NCBI RefSeq assembly: GCF_014164585.1
Contig: NZ_JACJFM010000008.1
Span: 1-64,000, forward strand
Direction: 5' to 3'
DNA from: Oceanospirillum sediminis
GTDB lineage: Bacteria > Pseudomonadota > Gammaproteobacteria > Pseudomonadales > Halomonadaceae
DNA: 64,000 nucleotides
A program made the translations under genes and the position numbers. Of the stretch, positions 48,447 through 57,562 are shown in pieces (the first letter of the stretch is position 1; every line of letters starts with the position of its first letter). The notes beneath the pieces were generated by a model, which was not told the origin of the DNA, did not search any database, and worked only from the letters and a program-made list of their open reading frames with translations.

Positions 48447-49214
48447 TCAGCCCAGCTGATTAAGCTGGAGCATACAATGGTACAGAAACATTCGTTGCTC
48501 TTCAGACAGGGCCGGGCAATAACCATGCCGGGAATAATAGCGACTGACACACTCTGGTTGCTGCCAGTCAAATACAGGCAAAGGCTGCTGTTGCAGTAAC
48601 TGATCCATAATCAGAAAACTGTACCAGTCTGCCAGAGAAGAGAGATGCCCTTCCCCCCGCTGCAAAGCAGGTGGAGAGTATGACGGGCTGAAGCTGCGCC
48701 AGGGCTGTTCTGAAATAAGCCTACCCGGCCTGTTAGCACTGCCCCAGTCAATGAGCGACAGTTGCTGAGACTCCCGACACCAGATCAGGTTAGCCGGTTT
48801 AATATCACTGTGAACCACACCCTGCTGATGGCAGTGTCTCAGTACAGTAAACAAGCCACTAATAATCACATGATAATCAGCACGGTTAATCTGATTCGAC
48901 CGAATCAACTGATTCAGAGGCTGGCCGGGTACCTGGCCGGTTAATAGCCAGGTCCGGGGCTGATATGGGGACTTATGCCTATCTTCAGAGACAGCAATGA
49001 CCTCAGGCAGGTAATCGCCGGTCAGGACGCTTAACCAGTGTATTTCATTCGCCAGTAGTTTTTGCTGAACGGATTCTTGCGCCAGCTTAAGATAGTGCCA
49101 CTGCTGTGTTGCCTTGTGCCTGAGTCGCCAGACACAAGGGCTGACCGGACAGATCTCACCATAGCACTCCCATCGTTCAGATAAGAGAGCAGGCAAAGAT
49201 TCTGTCAGCGACAT
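48447..49214 (-). CDS. T6SS-associated serine/threonine kinase-like protein
   Basis: 255 residues, no membrane segment. Kinase features: ATP-lysine in WHYLKLA, a likely helix-C glutamate in NEIHWL, catalytic loop HSDIKPANL with D, K and N in place, and DWG instead of DFG (LIDWGSAN). The glycine-rich loop is degenerate. The start overlaps the tssM stop (TGATG). In P. aeruginosa the PpkA kinase phosphorylates the FHA protein of the T6SS; this operon has both a kinase and an FHA protein, so an equivalent switch is plausible. No PppA phosphatase gene is in view. Confidence 0.8.
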   Translation of the reverse strand: MSLTESLPALLSERWECYGEICPVSPCVWRLRHKATQQWHYLKLAQESVQQKLLANEIHWLSVLTGDYLPEVIAVSEDRHKSPYQPRTWLLTGQVPGQPLNQLIRSNQINRADYHVIISGLFTVLRHCHQQGVVHSDIKPANLIWCRESQQLSLIDWGSANRPGRLISEQPWRSFSPSYSPPALQRGEGHLSSLADWYSFLIMDQLLQQQPLPVFDWQQPECVSRYYSRHGYCPALSEEQRMFLYHCMLQLNQLG

Positions 49215-52200
49215 CAGATCGTTCCGGGCAGCATGACCTGATCGAAGAACCCTTTAACAAAAGGATTATTATCGCCATCCACTCTCAGTAAGATCTTAGC
49301 CGATGCCTCGCCATGACGAGCGGTAAGCAAACTGATCGCTCGTTCCTGAGTCGGCTGACCATTTAAGGCCTGTGCCAGTCTGAACCAGCTCCAGATACCA
49401 GTATAGGTCTGCTGGAACTGACTGGCATCCAGACTCTTCAGACGGACACTCAGATCCCAGGCCTCACTGCCTGAAATGGGCCAGCGGATATTTTTCCATA
49501 ATGACGGCCCGTTGCGATAACTGTAAATCACCCGATCACTGGCAATAGAAAACTCTGTCAGCTGAGGGGTCAGCTGCTGCGTCCTTACCGCAAACTGTAA
49601 CCCGAAGGTATCGGCAATAAAGAAAGCAGACTGAATATCCGACACCGCATCCATAGATCGCCAGAAACCGGCACTCAGGCTCATAAAGCGTCCCGGTAAA
49701 AAGCTCTGTAACACCGGATGGCTGTTTTCCCGTGCACTGAAGTACACCAGATACTGATTGGCAAAGTCCGCCATCATGCCTTTGGGGGCAAAGAAATCCT
49801 CAAAAGCCTTCAGGCTGACATCCAGCACAGCCTGCTGACTGAACGGATAAAAGCTGGCGATCTGAGCATTGTAATAATCCAGTACATTACGTTGCCAGTC
49901 CCGGTTAATCAGTGCCCGGATATCCGTCATCGCCAGACCATTCACCTGATCTGACAACCCAGCCAGGATAGTGCGCAATAAGGGACTCTGATAGTTATCC
50001 GCCAGTGTCAGTGTCCGTTCCAGAGGGCTTATACTGGTCGCTTCAGCCAACTGGTTCAGGAAGTACTGACCTCTGGATACTTCGCCAGAAGCTTTTTTCA
50101 GCCACTCCTGAATCTGTATCAGCTGATTCAGTGCCAGATCCAGACGAGTCTGTCCGGTTTCATCCGCCTTAATCAGATTATGGTACGGCTCAAACGACTG
50201 ACTGATCCCCTCTGCCACCCGACGGGCATTTTCCTGGCGCTCTGCTGCCAGACGGGCCTCCCTTTCAGCTTCTTCTGCTTCAGCCTGTTTTGCCACTTTG
50301 GCAACCTTACCTTTCAGCTTAATGCCTTTTTTCTTCTCCTCTTCTGCAGATTCAGCCGGAGCTATCTCTGCATCAGGATTGGTATGATAAGACACCAGTC
50401 GATAGAAGCGTTTTAACGGAGAAAAGACCGGATCACTCAGCAATGTCAGCTGCTGATGAGTACTGGCCCAGCTATCCGGGGACTGCCACTCAACCCCCGT
50501 CACCAGTCGCTGCCAGTAAGCGGTATAGTCGTCAATATAGCGCTGCTTCAGTTTACGGTTGATGCGGTTCAGTTCATTCTCATTGCTGATACGATCAATC
50601 ACGCCCTCATAATCTTTTAAGGCTTCCTGTGCCAGCTGAAAGCCAGTACGCTGCATCAGCTCCCGGAAACCTTCATGGGTAAAGATATACGGGATCATGT
50701 AAGCCCCGGCGGCCTCATCAAACGCCAGTGTCTGACGGTAGTGCTGTCCAAGACGCTCGCGCATATCCAGACGTTCGCTGAACCCCGGTTGCTGCAGAAT
50801 ATGCTGATACAGCAGATCGCTGATATCTTCGGTGGACAGGCGATTTCTGACCAGTTCAACCAGCGGCTCATTATTCGCCGGAGGTACAACACCTGGTTTC
50901 AGAAGATCAGCAGCCAGCAGGCGGAAATGCTCCAGCGTATCAGGATCGCCCTGCCCTTCCTCCTGCATGAAGTGGATATAGTAATCCATTAAAGCATCGT
51001 TATTATCCCGATCAGGACTGAACAACAGTTGCTGAAGATTAAACAGCTCCAGAGTCTTAACCCTGTCTTCCAGCTTGTTGTAGACATACAGATCCTTCAT
51101 CAGGTAATCCCGCAGCACAATCAGCAGAATCTCCTTCAGCTCGGTCTGATACGCGGCATATGCCGGATGACGGATACTCGGATCGGGTAGCCAGGACTGC
51201 ACATACCAGGGAGGCTCTTCACTATAGATCAGACTGACATTACGTAGTTCACTGAGACTGAATATCGGTGAGGCCAGATCATCAGTATCCGGCGGATTCT
51301 CAGCCAGCTGGCGTTTGTAGCTTTCAGCCTGCGCCAGTGCCCGGTTATCCAGTTCATGGAAATAATCAAAGTTAGCTTTAAGCAACCATAAAAAGCATAG
51401 AAAAAGGGCAATCAGGCCACCGGTCCAGGTAAACTTCATCACCCGGTACAGGTTTTCTCTGGTGGTATTCACGCCCACCAGGAAGCGCTCACTAAGAATT
51501 TCCCGCCGCAGCAGTTGCTTAGCAAATAGCCCCCGGCTATGGGTCTGCGCCTCGCGACCACATACCCGACTCTGCTCCAGATCAGATGACAGATGCTGAC
51601 TCAGAGGGTCAACCGGAATACTGTCCTTATGGGTGCTGGTAAAGAAGTATCCTCTGAAGTTAAGCGCCGCTTCTTCAAACTGATAATCCAGAAACAATAC
51701 CGAGAAATATTGTCCAAGTTCTGACTTCAGAAGACCAAACTGGAAGGGAGCTGCCAGTACAGACGAGCGAAAATCTGAATTTAACTGCAACTTCAGCCCG
51801 GCACTGATCTGCTGAGTCATGGCAGACTGTAACTGGTCAAAAGACTGATCAAACCACTGAGCATCATAGCCCGGCTTATCCGGCACAGGCATCATGGCAC
51901 CAAAAGGTTCTTCCTGACGATGTTCATCCAGCACCGCAAAGCTTTCACTGAAATCGGTCAGATCAGCCATGCGGGTCAACAGGCTATAAACCGGCAGATT
52001 CACTCCCAGCTGTTTGTTCAATGTCTGAAGTATCTGTTTCTGCTGACGAGCCAGAGCATCCAGCGCTGTTTGCTGTGTATTCAGCAGTGTTCTGACAGGC
52101 GTGGCCAGCAGCACACCATTTGCGGCCTGACGTGGCCTATGAGACTTCAGTTTGTTCAGTACCGTCTGTACACAGGCTTCGGTGCCTTCATCCTGCCAGT

Positions 52201-52687
52201 GATCCGGTAAACTGATCAGAACGGCAAATTCGCTGATCCAGAAGTGTACCGGCAGATCACCATCAGTCCGGTCATCCAGCATGACAGGTTCCATGCCCAT
52301 CATTCGTAGCAGGTGATCATCATCAGCCATAGACTGGCTGTGCACAACAAAATACCAGGGCACCTGATATGGATCACTCTGTCGGGGCTTAAGCTGACGC
52401 CAGCAAGCATTAAACAGGGCGATCATACGTTTTTGCTGATAAGCCATCTGCTGTTTCTGTCTTAAGACGTCTTCAGATGGCTGATTACGTAACTGCCTTA
52501 AACGCAAAACCCGCCAGCCGAAGCTGATCAGTGCCGCCAGCAACAATGACAGACCAGCACTCAGCACAGGCAACCACAAGGGTTGCCACTGCCACCACTC
52601 AAACCATAGACTGCCCAGCCAGAAGACAACGGACAGTACCAGCATCAGGAGTACAAATGGCCAGTAAGCCAGTTTAATCTTTTCCAT
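49214..52687 (-). CDS. tssM: T6SS inner-membrane core protein TssM (IcmF/VasK)
   Basis: 1157 residues. Three membrane helices (about residues 8-27, 36-57, 418-438), a cytoplasmic loop between helices 2 and 3, and a large periplasmic part containing the IcmF-related and C-terminal VasK domains (RFMSLSAGFWRSMDAVSDIQ, GSEAWDLSVRLKSLDASQFQ). In many homologues the cytoplasmic loop has a GxxGxGKT Walker A after PWY; here the equivalent reads PWYFVVHSQSMADDD and the Walker B region ISEFAVLISLP, so nucleotide binding is probably lost. A Lys/Glu/Ala-rich coiled stretch lies near residues 790-830. Forms the envelope channel with TssL and TssJ. Confidence 0.95.
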   Translation of the reverse strand: MEKIKLAYWPFVLLMLVLSVVFWLGSLWFEWWQWQPLWLPVLSAGLSLLLAALISFGWRVLRLRQLRNQPSEDVLRQKQQMAYQQKRMIALFNACWRQLKPRQSDPYQVPWYFVVHSQSMADDDHLLRMMGMEPVMLDDRTDGDLPVHFWISEFAVLISLPDHWQDEGTEACVQTVLNKLKSHRPRQAANGVLLATPVRTLLNTQQTALDALARQQKQILQTLNKQLGVNLPVYSLLTRMADLTDFSESFAVLDEHRQEEPFGAMMPVPDKPGYDAQWFDQSFDQLQSAMTQQISAGLKLQLNSDFRSSVLAAPFQFGLLKSELGQYFSVLFLDYQFEEAALNFRGYFFTSTHKDSIPVDPLSQHLSSDLEQSRVCGREAQTHSRGLFAKQLLRREILSERFLVGVNTTRENLYRVMKFTWTGGLIALFLCFLWLLKANFDYFHELDNRALAQAESYKRQLAENPPDTDDLASPIFSLSELRNVSLIYSEEPPWYVQSWLPDPSIRHPAYAAYQTELKEILLIVLRDYLMKDLYVYNKLEDRVKTLELFNLQQLLFSPDRDNNDALMDYYIHFMQEEGQGDPDTLEHFRLLAADLLKPGVVPPANNEPLVELVRNRLSTEDISDLLYQHILQQPGFSERLDMRERLGQHYRQTLAFDEAAGAYMIPYIFTHEGFRELMQRTGFQLAQEALKDYEGVIDRISNENELNRINRKLKQRYIDDYTAYWQRLVTGVEWQSPDSWASTHQQLTLLSDPVFSPLKRFYRLVSYHTNPDAEIAPAESAEEEKKKGIKLKGKVAKVAKQAEAEEAEREARLAAERQENARRVAEGISQSFEPYHNLIKADETGQTRLDLALNQLIQIQEWLKKASGEVSRGQYFLNQLAEATSISPLERTLTLADNYQSPLLRTILAGLSDQVNGLAMTDIRALINRDWQRNVLDYYNAQIASFYPFSQQAVLDVSLKAFEDFFAPKGMMADFANQYLVYFSARENSHPVLQSFLPGRFMSLSAGFWRSMDAVSDIQSAFFIADTFGLQFAVRTQQLTPQLTEFSIASDRVIYSYRNGPSLWKNIRWPISGSEAWDLSVRLKSLDASQFQQTYTGIWSWFRLAQALNGQPTQERAISLLTARHGEASAKILLRVDGDNNPFVKGFFDQVMLPGTI

Positions 52688-52703
52688 CTAACTTACCTGT
52701 GCA

Positions 52704-53900
52704 TTAATTCAGAAACAGAAAGGCATCGCTGACGCCCAGAGCACGGGCTCTGCTGACCAATGAGCTACCATGCTGGCGACTGTCTGCGATAATTATGACC
52801 CGATAGCGATTCTTCCAGGCCCTCACTTCTGCGCCCAGAGAATCCAGCTTGTTGTCCTGAATAAACCGCTCTCCCTGACGCTGGTTGTTTACCGTGGCCA
52901 GCTGTACTGTCCACTCCCGCTCACCAACAGAGGCGGGGACATTTTCAGGCTCAGCTTTACGGACACTGATTGCAGGCTGGCGGCCATAGGTCTGTACCGC
53001 AAGATTCATCTCTTCGTCGGTACTGGTATAAGTCACTACGCGATCGTCATCCTGACTCAGATAAGACTGACTGAACTCTGACAAACCGATAAAATCTCTG
53101 GCTCTCTGCTCCAGGGTGGTCTGATACCAGTAGCTGGTCGCTCCCCAGGCCAGAGCGATAGCCACCAGAAACAGCAAGAGCTGACGGATAAAATGAGCAG
53201 GACGAGCAGGCAGATGCTTTTTCCGGGGCTGACTGACCTGGGTCTGACATTGAATACCTGCCGCCGGACGGGCCTGAAAGATCACCTTCTCCAGCTGATG
53301 GGTCAGCTGCTCAAGATCTTTGCGGCCACTTTGCCGATACTGACCCCGGAAACCAAGACGGATAAAGATATAGATCAGCTCAATCAGATCCAGTAACAGC
53401 TTAGGCTGTGACAACGCCTTTTCTGCCAGCCAGTAGAACTGTTCTCCCCCGTCACGGACACCAAACAGCTCACTGACAAACGTCTGGTTTTCCCAGCCAC
53501 TGTTTTCAGCCCAGTCACTGTGCAGGATCATCTCATCCAGCACAATGCAGAACAAAAAACAGGTTTTATCGGCAACAGAAGGAGGATAATCATAGCGCCC
53601 GATACGTTGCTTAAGCTCTGTGATCTTACGGATAATTCCCTGTCGAAAACGATACAGATCATCAGGTTCAGACATATGATGAATACTGGCACATAAGCCC
53701 AGTAGCTCTGCACCGGCATTAATCAGATTATTGTCGTGATAACTGAACTCCTGCAGAAAGCTCTGATTCAGCAGCTCATATTTCAGCACCGCAGATCCGG
53801 CTAACGGAATATCCTGCCCAGGAGCATTCACTGCCTCCCCATGCTCAGAACCCGACTGATCAATGGCGACAGTCGCTTCGTCAAGGTAATCCATATTCAT
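52704..53900 (-). CDS. tssL: T6SS protein TssL (DotU/IcmH) with C-terminal SPOR domain
   Basis: 398 residues. N-terminal cytoplasmic DotU domain (about residues 40-210: LLGLCASIHHM, FCIVLDEMILHSDWAENSGW, FIRLGFRGQYR), one membrane helix (LLLFLVAIALAWGATSYWY), then a periplasmic linker. The last 75 residues (WTVQLATVNNQRQGERFIQD...RYRVIIIADSRQHGSSLVSR) match the SPOR fold, which binds denuded peptidoglycan glycan strands. Extended TssL proteins usually carry an OmpA-like domain there. It links the TssM channel to the baseplate. Confidence 0.92.
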   Translation of the reverse strand: MNMDYLDEATVAIDQSGSEHGEAVNAPGQDIPLAGSAVLKYELLNQSFLQEFSYHDNNLINAGAELLGLCASIHHMSEPDDLYRFRQGIIRKITELKQRIGRYDYPPSVADKTCFLFCIVLDEMILHSDWAENSGWENQTFVSELFGVRDGGEQFYWLAEKALSQPKLLLDLIELIYIFIRLGFRGQYRQSGRKDLEQLTHQLEKVIFQARPAAGIQCQTQVSQPRKKHLPARPAHFIRQLLLFLVAIALAWGATSYWYQTTLEQRARDFIGLSEFSQSYLSQDDDRVVTYTSTDEEMNLAVQTYGRQPAISVRKAEPENVPASVGEREWTVQLATVNNQRQGERFIQDNKLDSLGAEVRAWKNRYRVIIIADSRQHGSSLVSRARALGVSDAFLFLN

Positions 53901-53905
53901 GATGA

Positions 53906-55231
53906 CTATCCCAGCGCGTACAGTTTCAGATCCAGATCAGGTAAGCGACCATCGACATGCAATGCCAGAGGCTCCCGCTTTTCAACCATCGCCGCCCAGT
54001 ACGGGTGACGGGTATCAATCTCGATATAACAGACATCCGGCTGAGGTTTAAGCTCTCCGGGCGACACAGGTAAAGCGTTCAGAGGAACAGCAGACAAACC
54101 GTTACGCACCACATCAGCAATCTGACTCAGACCACATAGTTTGCAGGCTGAAGGAAACAGCTGCGCCAGGCTGGCCGTACCGATTGATGACTGCACACAC
54201 AACACAAAACGCTGATCACGCATACTGTGCAGTTCCGGAATCATCAAGCGCAGTAAACGGCGCTTCTCAAACAGTCCGGTATCCCAGTCATACTCTTTCA
54301 CACTGTCGTTCTGTACCAGAGAAAGCTGTTCACGCAGACGGTTAAATAACGGATTAAATGCCGCCTGCATATTATGACTCTGTAGCACAGGACCGGGAGC
54401 TGCCATCGCGGGTTCAAAACTGGCCAGCTCAGCCGACATCACGTTCAGCTGCTGATAAATCTCCCAGGTGCTGGTCTGAGGTGTTTCCAGGGTGTTGTGA
54501 ATCCAGGGAATCCAGCGATTCAGTGTCTGCAGCCATAGATATTCTCGCATCAGAGTCTGTTCACTCTTGCGATCCATACCGTTATTAATACGCTGCATCA
54601 CCATTCTTGCCCGGTTTTCTGTCAGTACCTGCAACTCCTTCATACGCTCTGTCAGCAAAGAAGAGGCCTGATACTGCACCGCTGCCGGAATAAAGCTATG
54701 GTCCAGCAGAACAGCACCACTATCGTGACATTCCAGTACTCTGGCCACCGGCATCGTACATAGTCCGGTCGTATCTTCTCCCGCCATAATCAGACGAGCA
54801 TTAATCTGAGCAACCGGTGTATCTACCGCATTATTTCCTGCCTGACTGGCATCAAACAAAGAGATATTTTCCTGGAAATAACGCAGATTTTCCGCCTGTT
54901 CACCGAACTCCACTTCACCATCAATTGCCAGCGGAACCGCCAGCAGAATATCAGTTTCCAGTGTGGCAGCAGGCACTTCAAGAATCAGTTCTCTGTCATT
55001 TTCAAAGTAGGTGCTGTCCGGGAAAATCCCTTTACAACTGGTAATAGCAAATTTCCCTATTTTCAGACGCTCCCGATCTATTTGCAGTTCACTGAAGCCG
55101 TACAACTGATTGCCACGAGCCGCAGCAATATAGCGCTCTAAATAGTGGTAATAATGCCGGTCCTGTTGCTGAAAATGCTGGGGAGCGATAAACATACCTT
55201 CGCTCCAGACCACTTTGCGATGTCGTCTCAC
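53906..55231 (-). CDS. tssK: T6SS baseplate protein TssK
   Basis: 441 residues. The typical opening KVVWSEGMFIAPQHFQQQDR, the middle shoulder region and the C-terminal segment ending PDLDLKLYALG are characteristic. TssK connects the baseplate wedge (TssEFG) to the membrane complex and recognises TssL/TssM. Flanked by tssJ (9 bp) and tssL (5 bp), tightly packed. Confidence 0.95.
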   Translation of the reverse strand: MRRHRKVVWSEGMFIAPQHFQQQDRHYYHYLERYIAAARGNQLYGFSELQIDRERLKIGKFAITSCKGIFPDSTYFENDRELILEVPAATLETDILLAVPLAIDGEVEFGEQAENLRYFQENISLFDASQAGNNAVDTPVAQINARLIMAGEDTTGLCTMPVARVLECHDSGAVLLDHSFIPAAVQYQASSLLTERMKELQVLTENRARMVMQRINNGMDRKSEQTLMREYLWLQTLNRWIPWIHNTLETPQTSTWEIYQQLNVMSAELASFEPAMAAPGPVLQSHNMQAAFNPLFNRLREQLSLVQNDSVKEYDWDTGLFEKRRLLRLMIPELHSMRDQRFVLCVQSSIGTASLAQLFPSACKLCGLSQIADVVRNGLSAVPLNALPVSPGELKPQPDVCYIEIDTRHPYWAAMVEKREPLALHVDGRLPDLDLKLYALG

Positions 55232-55240
55232 TGCCTTCCC

Positions 55241-55738
55241 CTAAAAAATCTGCCACCAGGCTTTATCTTCGTATTGTTCGATGCTGATGCTCAGACCGTT
55301 CAGACTGACCCGGATGATCTGATCTTCCTGGTCGGACTGATCAGGCAGAAGAGTCATCACGGCTTTGCTCTCAGCGTCAGTGTAATTAGCAAACTCAGCA
55401 AACACACCGAGATAACGGCTGCCAGGCTGAAGATCCAGCTCCACTTTATGTTCCCCTTGCGCCAGTGGCTGCAGATTCAGAACATCAATCAGAGCATTAC
55501 CCAGGGTATCCCGGTCTTTATTATATAAATCAAGGAAACTGGCATTTTTAAACTGCCCGGTCTCACTTAACTGATAGATTCTGATCACCACGGGATGGGC
55601 TGATCCCGTACCATAAGGATTCACATTATCGGCAATCTCAACCGAGACACTGACCGGGTAAGGCAGTGGCTGTTCCGGTTGAGATGAACAACCGGATAAT
55701 AAAACCATCAGTAATGTCAGAAGGCTGAACAACCTCAT
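55241..55738 (-). CDS. tssJ: T6SS outer-membrane lipoprotein TssJ
   Basis: 165 residues. Signal peptide with lipobox LLSGC (lipidated Cys near residue 17), then a transthyretin-like beta-sandwich (VSVSVEIADNVNPYGTGSAH, PVVIRIYQLSETGQFKNASF). It anchors the TssM periplasmic part to the outer membrane. Overlaps the FHA gene by ATGA. Confidence 0.93.
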   Translation of the reverse strand: MRLFSLLTLLMVLLSGCSSQPEQPLPYPVSVSVEIADNVNPYGTGSAHPVVIRIYQLSETGQFKNASFLDLYNKDRDTLGNALIDVLNLQPLAQGEHKVELDLQPGSRYLGVFAEFANYTDAESKAVMTLLPDQSDQEDQIIRVSLNGLSISIEQYEDKAWWQIF

Positions 55739-56706
55739 TGACCTTTTCCTCGTAACTCTTCAATAAACAATGCCGCAAACTGTCGGTGATACTCTTTGCG
55801 CTGCAGTTTCTGGCTGAACTGCTTGCGATACAAACGCCAGAACTTTTTATCTTTATTTCCCCAACCAGAAATGTAATCCCGGAACATCTCTTCCTGGCTG
55901 GCAGGGTCCAGCTCTTCAAGAAAACGGCTCAACGCTCTCTCGATACAATCCATCAGGCGATCGTGACTATATTGCTCGCTCTGCATCTGACGTTGCTTAT
56001 CAATCAACTGATTCAGCTGAGTCAGGCTGTCCCTGATCAGCTGCTGATCAGCCTGCTGACCGGCTCCGGGTTCCAGTGCATGATCCAGCGCACCAGTGTC
56101 CAGAGTCAGGCTGCGGTTTGGCGATACATCTGAATTCGAAGCAGTACCAGCCATATCCATTTCATAATGATCATCGAAGGGATCGTATCCGGCATGATCA
56201 TCAGACAGCACCTTATCGTGAGAGAAAGCTCGCAGAGGCTCTCCATCTGTAAGCAACGAATCATTATCGTCATAGCGATTGTCCCATTGCTGCTCCTCTT
56301 TCTTCAGATCATCCATCGAGAAAACCGGTGCCGCACTCACGACTTCCGGCTCATCATCCCAGGGATCTGCTGAAGCAGAAAACAGAGATTGCATGTCGCT
56401 GATTAGCAACACATAACCGCCCATACGCAACAGATCGCCATCATTCACTGCCTGACGCTGCCCATTGCCTAAACGACGATTATTCACAAACAGGCCATTG
56501 GTACTGCGGTCTGTTACATAATACTGTCCTTTGTCATCCCGGCTGATTTCAGCGTGAACACGAGACAACTGACGCTGAAAGTCAGGCAGCTGAATATTAC
56601 AATCGTAGGAGCGACCTATAGTGCCACCGGCATCAGACAGACTGAGCTGACGACTGCCAACCTGCTCATTTTCGGGAGTTTCAACTAACTGTATGCTGAT
56701 CGACAT
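55735..56706 (-). CDS. tagH: T6SS FHA-domain protein (TagH/Fha)
   Basis: 323 residues. N-terminal FHA domain (residues about 8-105) with the conserved phospho-threonine-binding residues GTIGRSYDCNIQLPD, LSRVHAEI and DRSTNGLFVNN. An acidic linker follows, then a helical C-terminal domain (about 215-323, GWGNKDKKFWRLYRKQFSQK) typical of T6SS FHA proteins. It probably binds a threonine-phosphorylated partner made by the kinase encoded at 48447-49214. Three bp after the solute-binding gene. Confidence 0.92.
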   Translation of the reverse strand: MSISIQLVETPENEQVGSRQLSLSDAGGTIGRSYDCNIQLPDFQRQLSRVHAEISRDDKGQYYVTDRSTNGLFVNNRRLGNGQRQAVNDGDLLRMGGYVLLISDMQSLFSASADPWDDEPEVVSAAPVFSMDDLKKEEQQWDNRYDDNDSLLTDGEPLRAFSHDKVLSDDHAGYDPFDDHYEMDMAGTASNSDVSPNRSLTLDTGALDHALEPGAGQQADQQLIRDSLTQLNQLIDKQRQMQSEQYSHDRLMDCIERALSRFLEELDPASQEEMFRDYISGWGNKDKKFWRLYRKQFSQKLQRKEYHRQFAALFIEELRGKGQ

Positions 56707-56708
56707 AA

Positions 56709-57434
56709 TTAACCCTGCTTACAGCGTCTTAAGGCCTGATTAAAGCGATCCAGAAATCCCGGATTCTCCTTCAGGAAGTTTTTGGAAAAATGCACGTTCA
56801 GATCCTGGGTTCTGATAGGCACTCTACGAAAATAGTCCGTAGGTATACCCGACTGCTTCATATAATGCTCAAACACCAGTTCATACTCCAGCGCCACATC
56901 GATATCCCCTTGCCAGAGCATCTTCAGCAGAGCTTCAGCATCCCTGGGTTTCTTAATGACATTGTATCCATTCTTCTTAAGAAACAACCACTTACTGGTA
57001 TTAAACTTAGCGCCAAAACGGGCCTTGTATTTTGATGATTCATCGTTGGCATTCAGATTCACCCCAGGATTAAAATACCAGGACAGATCTTCTGAGATCA
57101 CGGCTTCTGACATCGTGGCATAACGGGCGCGGGCTGAATTTTTTGACCCGGCAAAAAAGCCATCCATTTTTCCGGTCTCAACCAGCAACTGAGCTTTATC
57201 CCAACGCATCATATTCAGCTCATAAGGCTGCTGCATACGACGGAACGTGCACTGCACGCGCTCCAGAGCAATACCGCCCATCACACCATCATCCAGAGTC
57301 TGGTACGGAGGCCATAACTGAGTAGCCAATCTGACCCGGTCCAGGCCATAAGAGGGCATACCTGCCAACAGCAGGTAACCAGAAAGTAAACCGGTCAGCC
57401 AGAGTTTAGATTTTTCTATGATCATGGTGGTCAC
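56709..57434 (-). CDS. Periplasmic solute-binding protein (SBP family 3) within the T6SS operon
   Basis: 241 residues from GTG 57434 (GGAA close upstream); ATG 57425 is the alternative. Signal peptide (about residues 8-30, LWLTGLLSGYLLLAGMPSYG). The mature part is the small type of SBP_bac_3 protein: VRLATQLWPPYQT, ALERVQCTFRRMQQPYELNM, DGFFAGSKNSARARYA, WQGDIDVALEYELVFEHYMK. Such proteins bind amino acids or small polar ligands. No transport permease is near. Being inserted between clpV and the FHA gene makes a sensing or envelope role in secretion more likely than uptake, but this is inference. Confidence 0.85.
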   Translation of the reverse strand: MTTMIIEKSKLWLTGLLSGYLLLAGMPSYGLDRVRLATQLWPPYQTLDDGVMGGIALERVQCTFRRMQQPYELNMMRWDKAQLLVETGKMDGFFAGSKNSARARYATMSEAVISEDLSWYFNPGVNLNANDESSKYKARFGAKFNTSKWLFLKKNGYNVIKKPRDAEALLKMLWQGDIDVALEYELVFEHYMKQSGIPTDYFRRVPIRTQDLNVHFSKNFLKENPGFLDRFNQALRRCKQG

Positions 57435-57480
57435 AAGGTTCCGGGTTGTCGTATCTTCTGTTCAGTATGAATGCCTTGTT

Positions 57481-57518
57481 CAATCATCCGGCCTGTTATT
57501 CTGCAAACCGGATGATTG
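57481..57518. repeat. Inverted repeat between clpV and the solute-binding gene
   Basis: Perfect 11-bp arms CAATCATCCGG / CCGGATGATTG with a 16-nt loop in the only sizeable gap of the upstream operon half. No T-tract, so probably an RNA hairpin (partial termination or mRNA protection). Confidence 0.6.
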
Positions 57519-57562
57519 TCACAGCGAAAGCACCTGTTTCAAGACAAGGCTCAAATCCACAT

